This document shows positions 46,804-61,679 of a DNA stretch of 64,000 nt, in pieces. The notes beneath the pieces are model-generated. The model was not told where the DNA came from. It worked only from the letters and a program-made list of their open reading frames with translations, and did not search any database. A program made the translations under genes and the position numbers. Numbering within the stretch: position 1 is the stretch's first letter; each line of letters starts with the position of its first letter. The stretch is from Protonemura montana (lineage: Eukaryota > Arthropoda > Insecta > Plecoptera > Nemouridae): NCBI GenBank assembly GCA_947568835.1, contig OX387605.1:12962418-13026417 (forward strand). Reading direction: 5' to 3'.

Positions 46804-49800
46804 TGATCAACTCTTTAAAACTCTCGCTACCAGTAACCCCCCACCACTCTTTCCTGACCTGGCGATTCTAAAGCAAAGTGCAACTCACAATGCTTACTTA
46901 GATTAGTTCGTTGGATAAAGCAATTAAATTTAATTGTCATATACGCACGCACCTAACAAAAATGCATGTTGGAAACTGATAGGATCAAATTGTTGAGATG
47001 TTTTGTCAACCGAGAGGGTAACATAAAATATCGTCTCCATAGCTTAGAACATCACGGAATGTCATCTCCCGACCCCAACATAACATTGAAACAGTCAAAC
47101 AAGTCAGCAAAAAGTATTACTCTGAATAGAACTGCCTCCCTCAGCTACAGCGCTAACCAAAATTTGCATAATGCGATGCATGAGTTTTCAACTTAAGTGT
47201 AATGCCTTGCACTTGGCTGAATATTCAAATAAATTGCCTTGCAAAAAATGTCTGTCCTTGGGGAATCGAGCACCGATCTCCTGTTATAAGTGCACGATGG
47301 AGTTTCCAAAAATTAAGAATGGATAAAGAGATTTGCATACCGGTAGTTCTGATGTTTAAATACTCGTGCTCGGTAAAAATCATTTTGAAAAATACCCGTT
47401 AATTACTTGATTGTGAAATACTATCGCGCGTCAGTGCCATTATAAGAAAACTTCTTCAGCGTGAACCGGTGGAAAGCTGTTGAGTAAAGTTGAAGTGCGA
47501 AATGCACTGTCCGCTAGCCGCAGACGCGTGGAGGTGCCGGGTTTGCACTTGAGTCGGCGACAGATAGTCAGACAGACAGACGGGTAGAGTGCACGGGACT
47601 ACAGACAGCGTGGACACGATTTACAAGGGATTTTTACCGATAAACGGTTGTTTGTTTGCTAAAAGCGAAAGCGAAGAAAGTCCACGCTGGAAAAATTGCC
47701 TGCAAATATTAAGTATGATCTGTGTGTCTGTCTATATTATACTAAGTTAAGCAGTAATTGCACTGTCATTACTCCTGCTATGCCATAAGTAGAGGGAATT
47801 TCTATTGAAGATTTTAACAAAGGAGAACAAATCGCTTTAGGGGAAATTTGGTTTAATTTAGATAAGTAAATACACTGATGGACATCGTGCGAAAATCAAA
47901 TCGTACCTATAGGAATTTTATTTATTGGTGAAGGCGCGCAGGACATTTCTTTCTGGGAGAGAAAATGAAAACTTACCTTTCATCAACTTCATAATACGAA
48001 TCTTTCAAATAAATAACCCATACTCGACACCTATTTTGCCACAACATGTAGTAGTTAAAAAATATATTTGCAAATTTCATCTCGCGGTTCATAGCCCAAC
48101 CACACGCAGCTCCACCGTCGTGCCATATCATACATGACCCAACAATAATTGGGTATACACAAAAATAACTCAATCTTATCAACACCTTTTTGCGGGAACC
48201 GCATTCCCAATCTATGCGCCTTGCAATTCACCTACCAATACTTTCACTGGCATCCACGTCTTCAGCGTCGGCGCAGTGCTCGATTATCCGCTGCATCACT
48301 ACGAATCTGGGTTAGAGACACACTCTATGTACCTACTAATTAATTTGCAAAGAGTAACAAATTTCCCGTAGTTATCTCGATTTTATAACGAACTATTGTT
48401 TCGTAATCCTCCAATTTAATTTGATATATACATGTTTCATATTTCAGCGTGTCCACGTCAATGTTTGAAACTCATAAAATATCTTATCATTTTACCGAAG
48501 GCTTCTTCAGAGACTCGAATAAATCACAAACAATGCAATGCCAAATGGTTTTTTCTTAAGTTAAAACATAGGATTGTTAATTAGCCACTGCCGGCAAAGC
48601 CATGTTTCAATTCAGACACCCACGCAGTGGCTACGTTGAGACAGGTCCTCGGGGCGTTTGGCGGCCAAAGACGTAATCGGCGGGAGGTGCAGTCTGAAGA
48701 AGCTCTTTTCGGGTCAACCGATTTACGTCACCAAACTAAGGTGAACTTAGCTATTACTAAAAGGGTCGCCAGCACGGTCTGTCTGCACTACTCGGACATT
48801 GTCCACATCTAAGACGTTGACATCGGGAGTCCTAATCTTACAAATTGAACAAAGTGACTTCCACAGTCCATCGCGCACAACATGTTACCATCAGCAACGC
48901 TGCACTGCAGTACAAGCCGCAACTCCCAAGAGATGAAATGTAATAGAAGATTACGTTTTAACATCTCTTCAGCACCACACAAAGTGCAGTGCATGAAACT
49001 TTGGAATGTAGGTAAGCTGCGTTCGTTAGAGTGTGACTTAATTAGTCCGGACTCTTCGAAGACATTGTATACCGACGAGTTTCACTGACCTACGCGATGG
49101 CGTGCCCCTGTGCGTTATTTATGTAAGTTGGGCAGTTGCGAAACAGAACACAAATTACACGCCTCGCAGCTCGTTTTGGTTATTATTATCATATGCCATA
49201 CCTATACAGAGCAGGCAGAATGCATAATATCCGGTGGCAAGGAAATTGCCATAGAGCATTACATGCATTTTTAATTGTGTCGGCCACTTTAAAACTGACT
49301 AATTATTTGCAAGCTTAGCGTCTCACTTGTCACTTAAATCACTTGCATAACTAAAATTTAAGCTACCAATTAGCAAAGATGACATTAGCAAGTCCAAAAA
49401 TTTAAAGAATGCAAAAATTTTGATTGGATTTAGGTATGAAAGTTTAACGTACCATTCAGTGTACCTACCTATAGTCGTTAAATGATGTGGCCGAATCGTT
49501 TAACTTTTACATAAGGTATGCCATACTAATTAGCAGTAGGTAACACGTGAACCAGACAGATGCGAGCTGTCAAAAGATGGCAATCCAGCTGTCAACAGAG
49601 ATACTGTGGCCGGTCCGAAGGCCTGGATTGACGTGAGATATGAATTACCCAGCGAGATACTGACATGCCCAGTTGCACGTGTCTGATACGGCCCACGTGC
49701 ACTATACGTGCGTGATTTGCATGTGGGTACCTGGCTTGCATTTTGGTCTGTGTGGCCTGTGCATCAGTCAAGGGTTTCTCCGAATTCGATCCTGTATGCT

Positions 49801-51847
49801 ACGGGCGTATTTCTAGTATAATCGCACTCGATTGGACTGTTTGCATTACACAAGTGTCCGAATTCTATGAGGCCACGTGGGTGTGTTACAATATTTTAGA
49901 CGGTTGCTGTTCTTTGTTTTTATTCAAAGTGTCTAAATGCTGTGTCATCCTCGGTGGTTTCTTCAATCATGCGATGCGATCCGTCACCAGACGCCATGAA
50001 TGTTAATTAGCCAGGTGGAAACTCACAAGTGATTGTTGTGCGTTGTAAAGCCGCGTACGCGATGTTGGTGCGACGTACAGCGAGCAAAGTGCATCGTGAA
50101 TAAGTGTGAGATTATTGCGATTGCCAGCGTACGTCGATTTACTTTTAAACCTACCCGTGGTAACATAAGAAAGTAGATTTTAGAAGCTCTGCTAGAATCA
50201 GAATCGCCATGGCCACCAAAAGTTAAGTCTACCATTCGATAACTATCTTTGATGACGGTATTATTGTTTTCAAAATTGGCAACGAAAATTAGTATCATAG
50301 AACAATTGGAGAACCGTAGAAGATTCGAATTGTCGGTAGCCAGTCCTCATCAATTAATTACAACTCAAACTGTGATATAATATCACTCCGTCAATAAAGT
50401 AAGCTGACATTGTATACTAGCCTTCCAGAATCGGAAAAAAACGATGCCGATTACCGATCGATATCAAAATATCGTCTTCGTGGTGGTGACGACAGCAACA
50501 GTTCCTTGCTCTAATAAATTGATTGGTCACACTCAATCATCCGAGAAAAAAAAATAATAAAGATCAGTCCAAACTCACCTATTTTGTCGACAGTCAGATC
50601 AAAGTTGGTAATTTTCCGTGTAAATTGCACAACGAAAAACGAGAGTGTTCACATTTTTTCTAAAAAGAAAAACCACAAAAGCTTTCATTCTTTCATCGAA
50701 ATCACGTGGAGATAGCTCCGAATTAATTTTTAAAACAAAACAGCACGATAGGTTGCCGGTGGTGTCGACAAGCGTTGCATGGCGTTCGGCCCTCGACCCT
50801 GTATTGAATTGCTCACGCATGCTGCACGCGAAATCCGCACCACACTACGCCATATGACGCACTCCTCAGGAATCGCGGATAGAATGCGTGTTTCGCTCAC
50901 GAGTCACACACGTTGACGTCTCCCTTGGCCGAAACGACGACCCCTAAGTGCACGCGTCATCCACAATCGTAGTCCGGCCGAATCCAGATGAGTACGCAAC
51001 ACGACCCAACCGATATAGTCTCCGAAATAGGTTAGAAAAAGACGACGACTATCTAACACCACGCTTAATTGTCAAAGCAGAGTTAACCCATCTCTGCGAA
51101 GTTGCTGGTGCCGCGGTTCTGAATGAGCCGGTGGTCCCCATGTGGCTACGTTCGTCGTCGAAAGCACTTTCTCCCATGCGCGGGCTCTCTGCGACGATCG
51201 AGACGGTTTACGCGAGCCCCGCGGGCTAAACCCGGAAACTCGAGGCCCTGCCGGCTCGGGCTATAACTTGGCACACCGAGTACCATAACTGATAATTACA
51301 GACAATGAGCGGTGTGCTTTTTCAAAAGCGGTCTTTTCATGGCGTGCCAATTGCTTGACGGGCCCACCTCGTTACGTGCGAGTGTATACACTGGGACCCA
51401 TTCAGACAGAGTTCGCCACTCCTTCCTTTGTTTAGGTAACAAATAATAATGTCTTTGCTGTCTGTAGTCACTACGTATGGTATTCTAAAATAAGGAATAG
51501 GTAGGTAAAGGGACGTGTTTCAGGATGAGATCATTCATAAAATTATCTATCACTCTGAGGTTTGGGTGACGTTGGGTAGGGGCGAAGTTTTATTGCATCG
51601 TTCTGTTCGAGCTCTATATAGTCAGATAAGTAGTGGGTTCTGCGTCATGCACGAGTTAGACATTAGCATCCAAGTCCTCCAAGGGACCAATAAATTAAGG
51701 GATTGCCATAAAAATGAACTACAATTTAATGAAATACCTTGTCTCCGTTACTACCCATGTTCCTTCGATAGATTGGGCAGGTGGTAGTTATCCAATAGCA
51801 CCCCCAGACAAAGATCTTATTACGATAGGCTTCCTCTAGGCCCCCAG

Positions 51848-52280
51848 ACCGAACGGTTTGGCATGTTGGAAACACCACTTCTCGTGAGATCACCGAAGTT
51901 AAGTAACACTGCGCTGAGTCAGGTATTGGATGGGTGACCGTCATACACATGACCAGTTCGGGAAAGAGGTCGGAGGTATGAAAGTTAGTACAGCAACTTC
52001 ATTCCCCTTGCTTATCAACCTCTCGACAGTAAGGGTTTGTGTAGGAATCCTACTGTTCGAGTTGTATCGTGCTTCGGAAGGGATGTTAAGCCGGTGATCC
52101 CCTAGGTGCTCTTCGATAGGAGTAGGTTACGTGCCGGCATCAGGTTTCCCCTCTTCCCTTTTAGGCTACGTTAAGTTCATCATCATCCACTCATTCACCG
52201 ATGTCATTATACCAGTGCCGCAATGGCCAGATGTCATAACAGTGCGTTGTTAAACACCACAAATCAATCAATCAATCAGA
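51848..52280 (+). mobile_element. 5S-rRNA-headed SINE, copy 1
   Basis: The first ~110 bases match 5S rRNA in order. A 5'-end block is followed by ACACCACTTCTCGT, GATCACCGAAGTTAAG, and GGATGGGTGACCG, which includes the internal control region for RNA polymerase III. A body of about 230 bases follows, then a tail (CATCATCATCCACTCATTCACCGA, split by a short repeat, and GCGTTGTTAAACACCAC) and (ATCA)n. The 8-bp target-site duplication GCCCCCAG flanks it at 51840-51847 and 52281-52288. It lies just past the likely 3' end of the FEM1-like gene. Confidence 0.88.
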
Positions 52281-54297
52281 GCCCCCAGCTTTGACATTCT
52301 TCACCAATAATCACTCAAATTTTTTAAAAGTCTCTATAGTATTTTAAGATCTGCTAGGGAACAGAAAATGTACGGCTTCCGCGTCGAATGTGCAGCAGGT
52401 AACACTAGTTTATTTACAATGCTGTACAAATAACTATATTATCTATAAAGTTTAAACAGTAAGAAGCACACATGGCTCAACATTCCTTGTAATGCAAATA
52501 TCCAGCTTTCATTACCACCTAATTTTACACCAAGGTAGAAAAGTAATGTACCCAGCTGTATGATACAATTGCAGACCACATCGCATCAGTCAACGTAGTC
52601 TTGCTCGAGTACGATTTACAATTTTCAGCTCCAAACCAATCTTCATGTAGACAGTTGTTAATTACCCTAGAGGTGTCAACCATTTGAGAGTATAATTAGC
52701 TATGTGTCATTACACTCAACGTTCACACCGTTGCCAAGTCTTCTGCATTTTGCCAGCAAAATCACAAACTCTCTGTTTGATAGAAACTTACAAAAAGATG
52801 AATAAAAAATCTTACACTACTTATATTTATGGCAGAAACAATTTAATGCACTATTCCACTCAAGGCAAAAGTTGAAACTAAAATATAGGAGATTCAGTTT
52901 ACTTTGGATATTTCCCTAGATCTAATTAGTTTGGAAGCATTCATCGTGTGGACGTTAATCGATCAAAAGAAGTTTAGAACCACTCGAGAGGGCATTATAA
53001 AGAAAATATTACAACAAATAACTTATTAAAAATTAGTCTATTTTCATCTACGTACAAGAAAAGTACAGTTTGATTAGTAATTATTGCACAAATTGGTGGG
53101 TCAGATGACATATAGTAAAATTACGCCAAGCGGCACGGAAATAACGCCGGAGGACCTCCAAACAGGGATCATGCCAGTTCATCCCAAGCTGGTTAAAATT
53201 CAATCGCATTCAACAAGATCCTTACATCCCAAGAACTCGTCATCGCACGCGCTCCGCTCAACCTACTCCGAAGTTTTGGATCCGTTCCGATACTCACGGC
53301 GCTAACGCCCAGCAGAGGTGCTGTTGGTGCTCACCAGTCAGACAGCGGGGCGAGGACAGGACCTCCGAGCTCGCTTCCGCACTGCAGGAAGTAATGGGAC
53401 GCACCCAGTCAGCTAGGGGCGACCTCTCAACCAACCGCTTGTTTTCAATTCACTGCACGATATTAGCGGCAAGGAACCTTGCTTTATGGGAATCGCGTTA
53501 GGTGGGACTCACCTGGTCAAAAAGTTGCTCCGTGACCAGTGGAAGTGTGATGGAGGAATCAGGATCAGTTTTACAAACATAGAATCAAAATGTATCAAAA
53601 AAAGCAACTAGCATTGATGCTAGTATTCTAATGACGGTTAGAGGCCAAATTGCAAGCCAAACAACACTGAATGTGGCTAACTGTTAGGAATAAACAGTCA
53701 AAGAATGTAAGTTATCACTTAGGAAAGTCTAGGTAAAACTATTGAGCAAAAGTGTTTCATACAGCTAAATTAAACTGATTGAGCCTAATGTTTAGCAGAT
53801 TTAAAAGTTGAAAATCTGGTCACGCTTGACAACATCCAGTGCACTTTGTTTGCCATTTAATAATAGGACATTCAGCAAGCACTATTCTGAAGTGCAATAA
53901 ATGAGGATTTATACCGGAAGCCACATAAATTCACACAATTGCCTTACCCACAGAGTAGCTGCGTGTCCCTAGCTGAACACAATGTTAACATTTTGATGGC
54001 ACGGAACAAAGATGCCCAAGCTATGTGAGCTACGATGAAACTATAAGACATTCATAGCTTAAAGTCAGACCAGAAGTTCACATTTCCTTTGCCTTTCTAC
54101 CGCCAGTCAAAACAACATGATGCAATGGGGAAAAGAGAGGGACTTTTGGCAACAATCCGCAATGAATCGCACTCCAAACTCGAATCTTTATACTATTTCC
54201 GTCGTCCAAGCTAGCTCTTAGCTGGCGCGTTAAGCGCTGGCGATGCACAGTCCACCACCGTTGGTGACAGACACGGCAGGGGAATTAGCGCTGGCCG
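52281..54297 (-). other. Presumed 3' UTR and downstream flank of the FEM1B-like gene
   Basis: No coding segment is supported. The first canonical AATAAA after the stop on the minus strand is at 52414-52409, implying a 3' UTR of up to 1.9 kb. A GC-richer block lies at about 53130-53520. Confidence 0.4.
52409..52414 (-). other. Candidate poly(A) signal of the FEM1B-like gene
   Basis: AATAAA on the minus strand. ATTAAA variants occur closer to the stop, so shorter transcripts are possible. Confidence 0.3.
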
Positions 54298-57047
<2,750 letters not shown>

Positions 57048-57384
57048 TTCTGGCAAGATTTTGGCACTGAGATCGTAAAAGATCGAAAAATCACCTCACA
57101 AACAGTGCATTATTTGAGCGTTTGACAGTCGAAATTACTGATACGCACTTTGACAAGTAGGTGTCTTAGAAATATGACTCGAAACCCGGAGCCACTGGAG
57201 GATAAACTAGCTCAGCTCGGATAAGTCAGCAACAGCACACTTTAAAACAACAAATTTTTAGAAACTGGCATATGCAGCCCATAACAGCGAAATCACTCTC
57301 GGCAAAGTTGCGAAAGCACATCCACTCACTCGAGGTGGAACTCGAACAGCTGATTCCATACTCTACCGAAGCTCCGCCTATAAG
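57048..57384. promoter_or_regulatory. Presumed bidirectional promoter between the FEM1B-like gene and the plus-strand gene
   Basis: 337 bases separate the two predicted start codons, which diverge. A TCAGT initiator for the minus strand lies at 57070-57066, only about 22 bases before the FEM1B-like ATG. An acceptor-like CCAG just before that ATG means a spliced leader is an alternative. A CAGCTG E-box and a TATAAG near 57381 face the plus-strand gene. Confidence 0.45.
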
Positions 57385-57422
57385 ATGGACGGTCGACCCG
57401 CAATAGTTCAAACTGCAAAAAG
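57385..57422 (+). CDS. Small plus-strand gene, inferred exon 1
   Basis: ATG with A at -3 and G at +4 opens 12 codons (MDGRPAIVQTAK) plus AG. The donor AAG/GTTCAA is weak. The phase fits exon 2, forming AGA. An exon elsewhere cannot be excluded. Confidence 0.42.
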
Positions 57423-60235
57423 GTTCAAAGTCAGCCAATAATTCCAATCACGTGTTTGCATTTGTATTTTATATTGTTTTTAATTATTGAAAGTAGATAT
57501 CTTTAGAAAAGATCTTGCACGGAATAAGTTAATTGATTTTTGCTGACAGTTTAGTCTTTTGTATGAGATTGTAATGGAATATTAAAGAACATTTAAAAAA
57601 AAAAAGCAAATCATGTATGAGATTTGGAATGCTCCGAAAAACTGATTTAAAATTATATGGGAAGCGGAATACTAATGACATATTGTAAATACAAAACAAA
57701 ACAACGGTTAATTATCATATTCTTTTGGACGAAAGCAGTAAAAGGTACCACAAAGTTTGAAAATTGCGGTCGGCAAGTTTTACTCGGTGGCCAGCACAGT
57801 GGCAAGTGGCGACACTGCACAAAATCTTTAATAGTGGTATCACTGCATAGATGTTACATGGTTGGTTGTATGCAAGTTGTATGGCAGTATTTTTTCTGCT
57901 GTATCTGGATACGGGGTTGGTTTATTAAATACAAGGTAATACAGTGGCGAATATGATTAATTAACACGAAGCACTTAGTTATTTATAGGACTGGAATACT
58001 TTATCACAAACATTTCTGAGCCGTACATAACTTGTAGTCTACAGTGAAACTGTCTGGCTGCGAGTTACTATTATTGCAATAACATATGACCAATATGACC
58101 ATGACCGCTGACCTACCTTATCAATTGTCTTTGCCCTAACCTACCTAGGTCCTAGCTTTATCTATGGTCCTAGCATAGAATAATTCTTAGTCAAGCTTAA
58201 TGTAAGCAAACTCAATGCTTCAAGCTACTCGCTTGATTTGCGAATATTCTCATTGATGTGCTAGAAGTGCCTGCCTAGAAAGAAGTAGATCATTATTCAA
58301 TGATATTAAGTAGTAACATATATATATATACCTCCCTAATTGTACCAAATGACTAAATGGTTATGACCTTTTTTTTTGTATTTCAGAGGCGTCATCTTTG
58401 GCTATCTGAACATGTTGTATTCGGAAAGCGAAATAACCAGTGACTTTGATAAGTTGAGTCTTTTATCAGAAGGCACACCCAAAGAAAAAATAATGGGATA
58501 TTCTTTGTCATCACCAAAGAAAAAAGAAAGTACTTACCAGCAAAATCCCACTCAAACCATCGACAGAAGTCAACAAAATCTACCGTGCGGAAATTCTTCT
58601 AGTTCGAGTTTGAATAGCATGCAACGTTCGTCTGTCACAATGTTGGGTAAAGGTCGCGGCAAAATTAATGCACAGTGCAGAAACACGATGGGAGATGAAT
58701 TGTACCTTGAATTGGAAAAGGAAATACGCTTGGTAAGATGAAAATTGCAGTAGTTGTGTTGGCTATGGGAATATTTTAGTTTACCTATATATGCCAAAAT
58801 TACAAATTCCCCACACAAATGGCCCAAACATGTATTTCATAAGTTACCTCTAGCTTGCAACCACAACAGGGTAACCGAACGGTTTGGCGTGTTGGAAACA
58901 CCGGTTCTCGTTAGATCACCGAAGTTAAGTTACACCGCGCTGAGTCAGATATTGAATGGGTGACCATTATACACATGACCAGTTCTGTTCGGGAGAGAGG
59001 TTGGAGGGATGAAAGTTAGTACAGCAACTTCATTCGCCTTGCTTATCAACCTCTCGACAGCATGGATTTGTGGAGGAATCCTGCTGTTCGAGTTGTACCG
59101 TCCTTCGGAAGGGACGTGAAGCCGGAGTCCCCTTGGTGCTCTTCGACAGGAGTAGGCTACGTGCCGGCACCGGGTTTCCTCTCCTCCCTTCTAGGCTAGG
59201 TTAGGTTCATCATCATCCTCATCATCATCATCCACTCATTCACCGACGCCATTAGACCAGTGCCGCAGGGCCAGTTGTCAAAACAGTGCGTCGTTAAACA
59301 CCACAAATAATACTAATTACAACGGGGTAAAATTACATTTCTCCGGGCCATGGTTCGTTTTGATCGTTTCTCAGTTTTGATGGTTCGCACGTAGGTTTTG
59401 ATGGTAGTTATGCATTCCTATTTGATTTAAAAGCTGTTTGAGTTGTGCAACCTTGATTTTATTCGGTTGTGGCATAAATTTCAAAATCGGCACTGTTGTT
59501 GCTCTGCATTCGCGGCCATGTCAGAATTCCAAAATGACGTCGCAAAGTTAGGAAGGGAATCGGCTTGAATTAAGTGCGAATGCAGGTTAATTTTGGGTTT
59601 CACATTAATTTTCGTCAGCTATTCGTTCCTCATCGTCTGTCAACCTAGTCAACGCTAAGACTTTGCAATTTCAGGGGGCCACCAATGCATGCCGGCACTT
59701 ACTGAACCGTGGCCCGGAGTAATGCAATTTTACCATATTTAATAACTGTTAAAAACTACAACAGCACATTACAATATTACATTTTAAAAATATATTCACA
59801 GTAACATGCAGATTTGAGAAGCTCAGCCAGGCAATCTTAGCATCTCCATAGCTATCAAATGTTGAATCTACCACTGGATCTCCCATGCTTTAAATTTGTT
59901 TAAGACCATCTCATTTAGAAAATACTCCATAGTCTTTTATTATTTTATATCTTAATCTAATCTACTTTATTTTCTCATAATTTCAGGCCACTCCTCAAGG
60001 ATACAGAAACGAACACATTGAACAGCATTATGCACACCACTTAAAGAAAAACGTAGTCTATGAAGACCAGTCTTACCAGCCTTTATCACCAGCAATACGC
60101 GAGGCTACAATTGGGATTCCTGCCAACAATGTTGCATTGTTAAGCCTGACTAGGAATGCAAAGAAAAGTGTAAAGAAAACTTCAGCTTCTAACGGCTTAG
60201 CAATGAACGACAAGAATTTCCCGGCTTTAAAATAA
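57385..60235 (+). CDS. Unrecognised small protein with C-terminal FPAL motif
   Basis: Three exons (57385-57422, 58387-58732, 59987-60235) give 633 bases and a 210-residue protein. Exons 2 and 3 have clear splice sites and join in phase; exon 1 is inferred because its two leftover bases fit the one base at the start of exon 2. The protein has a GVIFGYLNMLYSESE segment, a Ser/Gln/Asn-rich middle with KEKIMGYSLSSPKKKES, and a conserved-looking LYLELEKEIRLATPQGYRNE helix. A His/Lys stretch follows, and the end is NDKNFPALK. No enzyme motif, signal peptide or membrane helix is visible; Lys-rich blocks suggest a nuclear or RNA-associated protein, which is only a guess. It is head-to-head with the FEM1B-like gene and tail-to-tail with the OCRL-like gene. 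Confidence 0.7.
58318..58330. repeat. Short (TA)n run
   Basis: About six TA units in the intron upstream of exon 2 of the small plus-strand gene. Confidence 0.7.
58387..58732 (+). CDS. Small plus-strand gene, exon 2
   Basis: A T-rich tract and TTTCAG lead in, and TTG/GTAAG ends the exon. 115 codons are open, encoding the GVIFGYLN segment through YLELEKEIRL. Confidence 0.8.
58875..59317 (+). mobile_element. 5S-rRNA-headed SINE, copy 2 (in an intron)
   Basis: Same structure as copy 1: 5S head with GGTTCTCGT, GATCACCGAAGTTAAG and GGGTGACC, the same body, and an expanded (ATC) stretch before the ACTCATTCACCGACG and GTCGTTAAACACCAC tail. The flanks are ACAACAGGGTAA (58863-58874) and ACAACGGGGTAA (59318-59329), a 12-bp duplication with one mismatch. 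It lies in the same orientation as its host gene, in the intron between exons 2 and 3. Confidence 0.9.
59987..60235 (+). CDS. Small plus-strand gene, exon 3 (C-terminus)
   Basis: The acceptor ATAATTTCAG opens 82 codons and TAA. It continues ATPQGYRNEHIEQHYAHH, then YEDQSYQPLSPAIREAT, and ends NFPALK. Confidence 0.82.
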   Translation, partial: ATPQGYRNEHIEQHYAHHLKKNVVYEDQSYQPLSPAIREATIGIPANNVALLSLTRNAKKSVKKTSASNGLAMNDKNFPALK

Positions 60236-61515
60236 TTTTTGTTTCTAGTGAGCTTTAATACTGGTCACATAATACCTACCTAGATACTTAAGTTATCATT
60301 TTGTTTCAAACGTTTTACTTGCATTCATGTCTTGAGTGTTTAGCAATAGAGTGGCAATGAAATGGCTGTGATATAATGTTCCACTGCTTGATAACAGTAA
60401 ATTTTGTCAATGTTTTACATAATTTTTACAGCAGAGTATCCATCTGGTTGACTTTTAACAGAAAGTTTCATATCCTCTGGGAAATACGTAGAAATGAGTA
60501 GGTATTGAAAGGAAATCACATGTTAATTTAGAAACTGGTCGTGAGTCATGCATTAGCATGGGTCATGGGTGAGACGGCTTTGAAAACCTATATAGCAAGC
60601 CAATCAGACAAACGAAGTGTTTGATGACAATGTTGTGTTTATGATGCCCTAACAGAATTATTTGTTTGAATGTTAGCATATTGACTGATCGCAGATATAC
60701 TAGAAGCTGATGGAGCAAACATTGAACTAACTTTCCTAAGTATTTATAAGTAAACACCTTAGGAAAGTAATAGAAGTTACAATGCATTGTTTCTAAGCAT
60801 AACATCACATATATCTGTACCTACATGTCAGCAAATAGGGCTGATTCTGCGATCATATCTATTTTATGCATGTTGACTTTTAAAACTTTATTGGAATCTA
60901 TCCAGAGATCAATTAGGTACTTGGATATCGATCAAATTCCTCAAGGTTGAGATTTTGGTGGCATTTGTTACACATTTGGCATTTAGTAGGCGATATTCAG
61001 GGGTGCTGTTATCAATGTTCAAGCACTTGTGGCTTCTCGAAACAACACATCTCCTAAAATTGATCTCTGTCTGTTTTTGCATTTTCTCATGTCTGTCATT
61101 TGTTGCAATTTTTGTCTAATCTATATTATATGTTAAGTTACCATGTTCATTTATCCATGATATATGAGGTTGAGACTGATAAAATTTAAAGTGACAATGC
61201 TTGTAGAAGGAACTGCTTTAAAATTTGTGGATACTTTGGGAAGAGAGGTAAATAGCTGGAATTTGTAATGGGAAAAAAGGAATGCATGTTGCAAGTTACC
61301 AAAGTTTAAAAGCTGATTATGAAAGATGCAGAGAGGTGTACAATGTTTCAGAATTGTTGCCCTGTTCACATGTTGCCCTACAAGAATTATGAAACATGGC
61401 CAAAACATCTTACTCTTCTCTGCATCTTTTAAACCAGCTTTTTCAATACCATTGTGACATTTTCTCATTTCATGGATAATTTTGTAAATCTTTTGAATAT
61501 GATATACAATTAACA

Positions 61516-61521
61516 AATAAA
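61516..61521 (+). other. Candidate poly(A) signal of the small plus-strand gene
   Basis: AATAAA, about 1.28 kb after the stop at 60235. The span between shows no coding segment and is probably 3' UTR. Confidence 0.35.
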
Positions 61522-61673
61522 TATTTATATTTTATATGTTAGTTAATGGTGATAAAAATCCAGATCCAAACTTTTTTTTGTATTTTTAATTTACGCAATT
61601 ACCTTGGTGGTAGGCTGCAACAGGACATTCCTAAACACATTTCATTACTTCAGTATCATATATAACTTTCACT

Positions 61674-61679
61674 TTTATT
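61674..61679 (-). other. Candidate poly(A) signal of the OCRL-like gene
   Basis: AATAAA on the minus strand, about 650 bases after the stop at 62334-62332. The two convergent genes would end within roughly 150 bases of each other. Confidence 0.35.

Larger units (their letters stand above)
29761..51847. other. Long stretch with no supported gene
   Basis: About 22 kb, mostly AT-rich, with GC-richer patches near 31.2-31.5, 32.2-32.5, 33.0-33.4, 35.6-36.1, 42.0-42.4, 47.5-47.6 and 50.9-51.2 kb. Frames of 100-200 codons exist on both strands, but none shows a familiar domain together with splice sites in phase. It may be intergenic, or a very long intron or regulatory domain of a neighbour. Confidence 0.4.

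Noticed and set aside
51850-51960. Functional 5S rRNA gene
   Set aside because: The 5S-like part has many substitutions, lacks a proper 3' end and terminator, and continues into a repeat body shared with two other copies; it is a SINE head.
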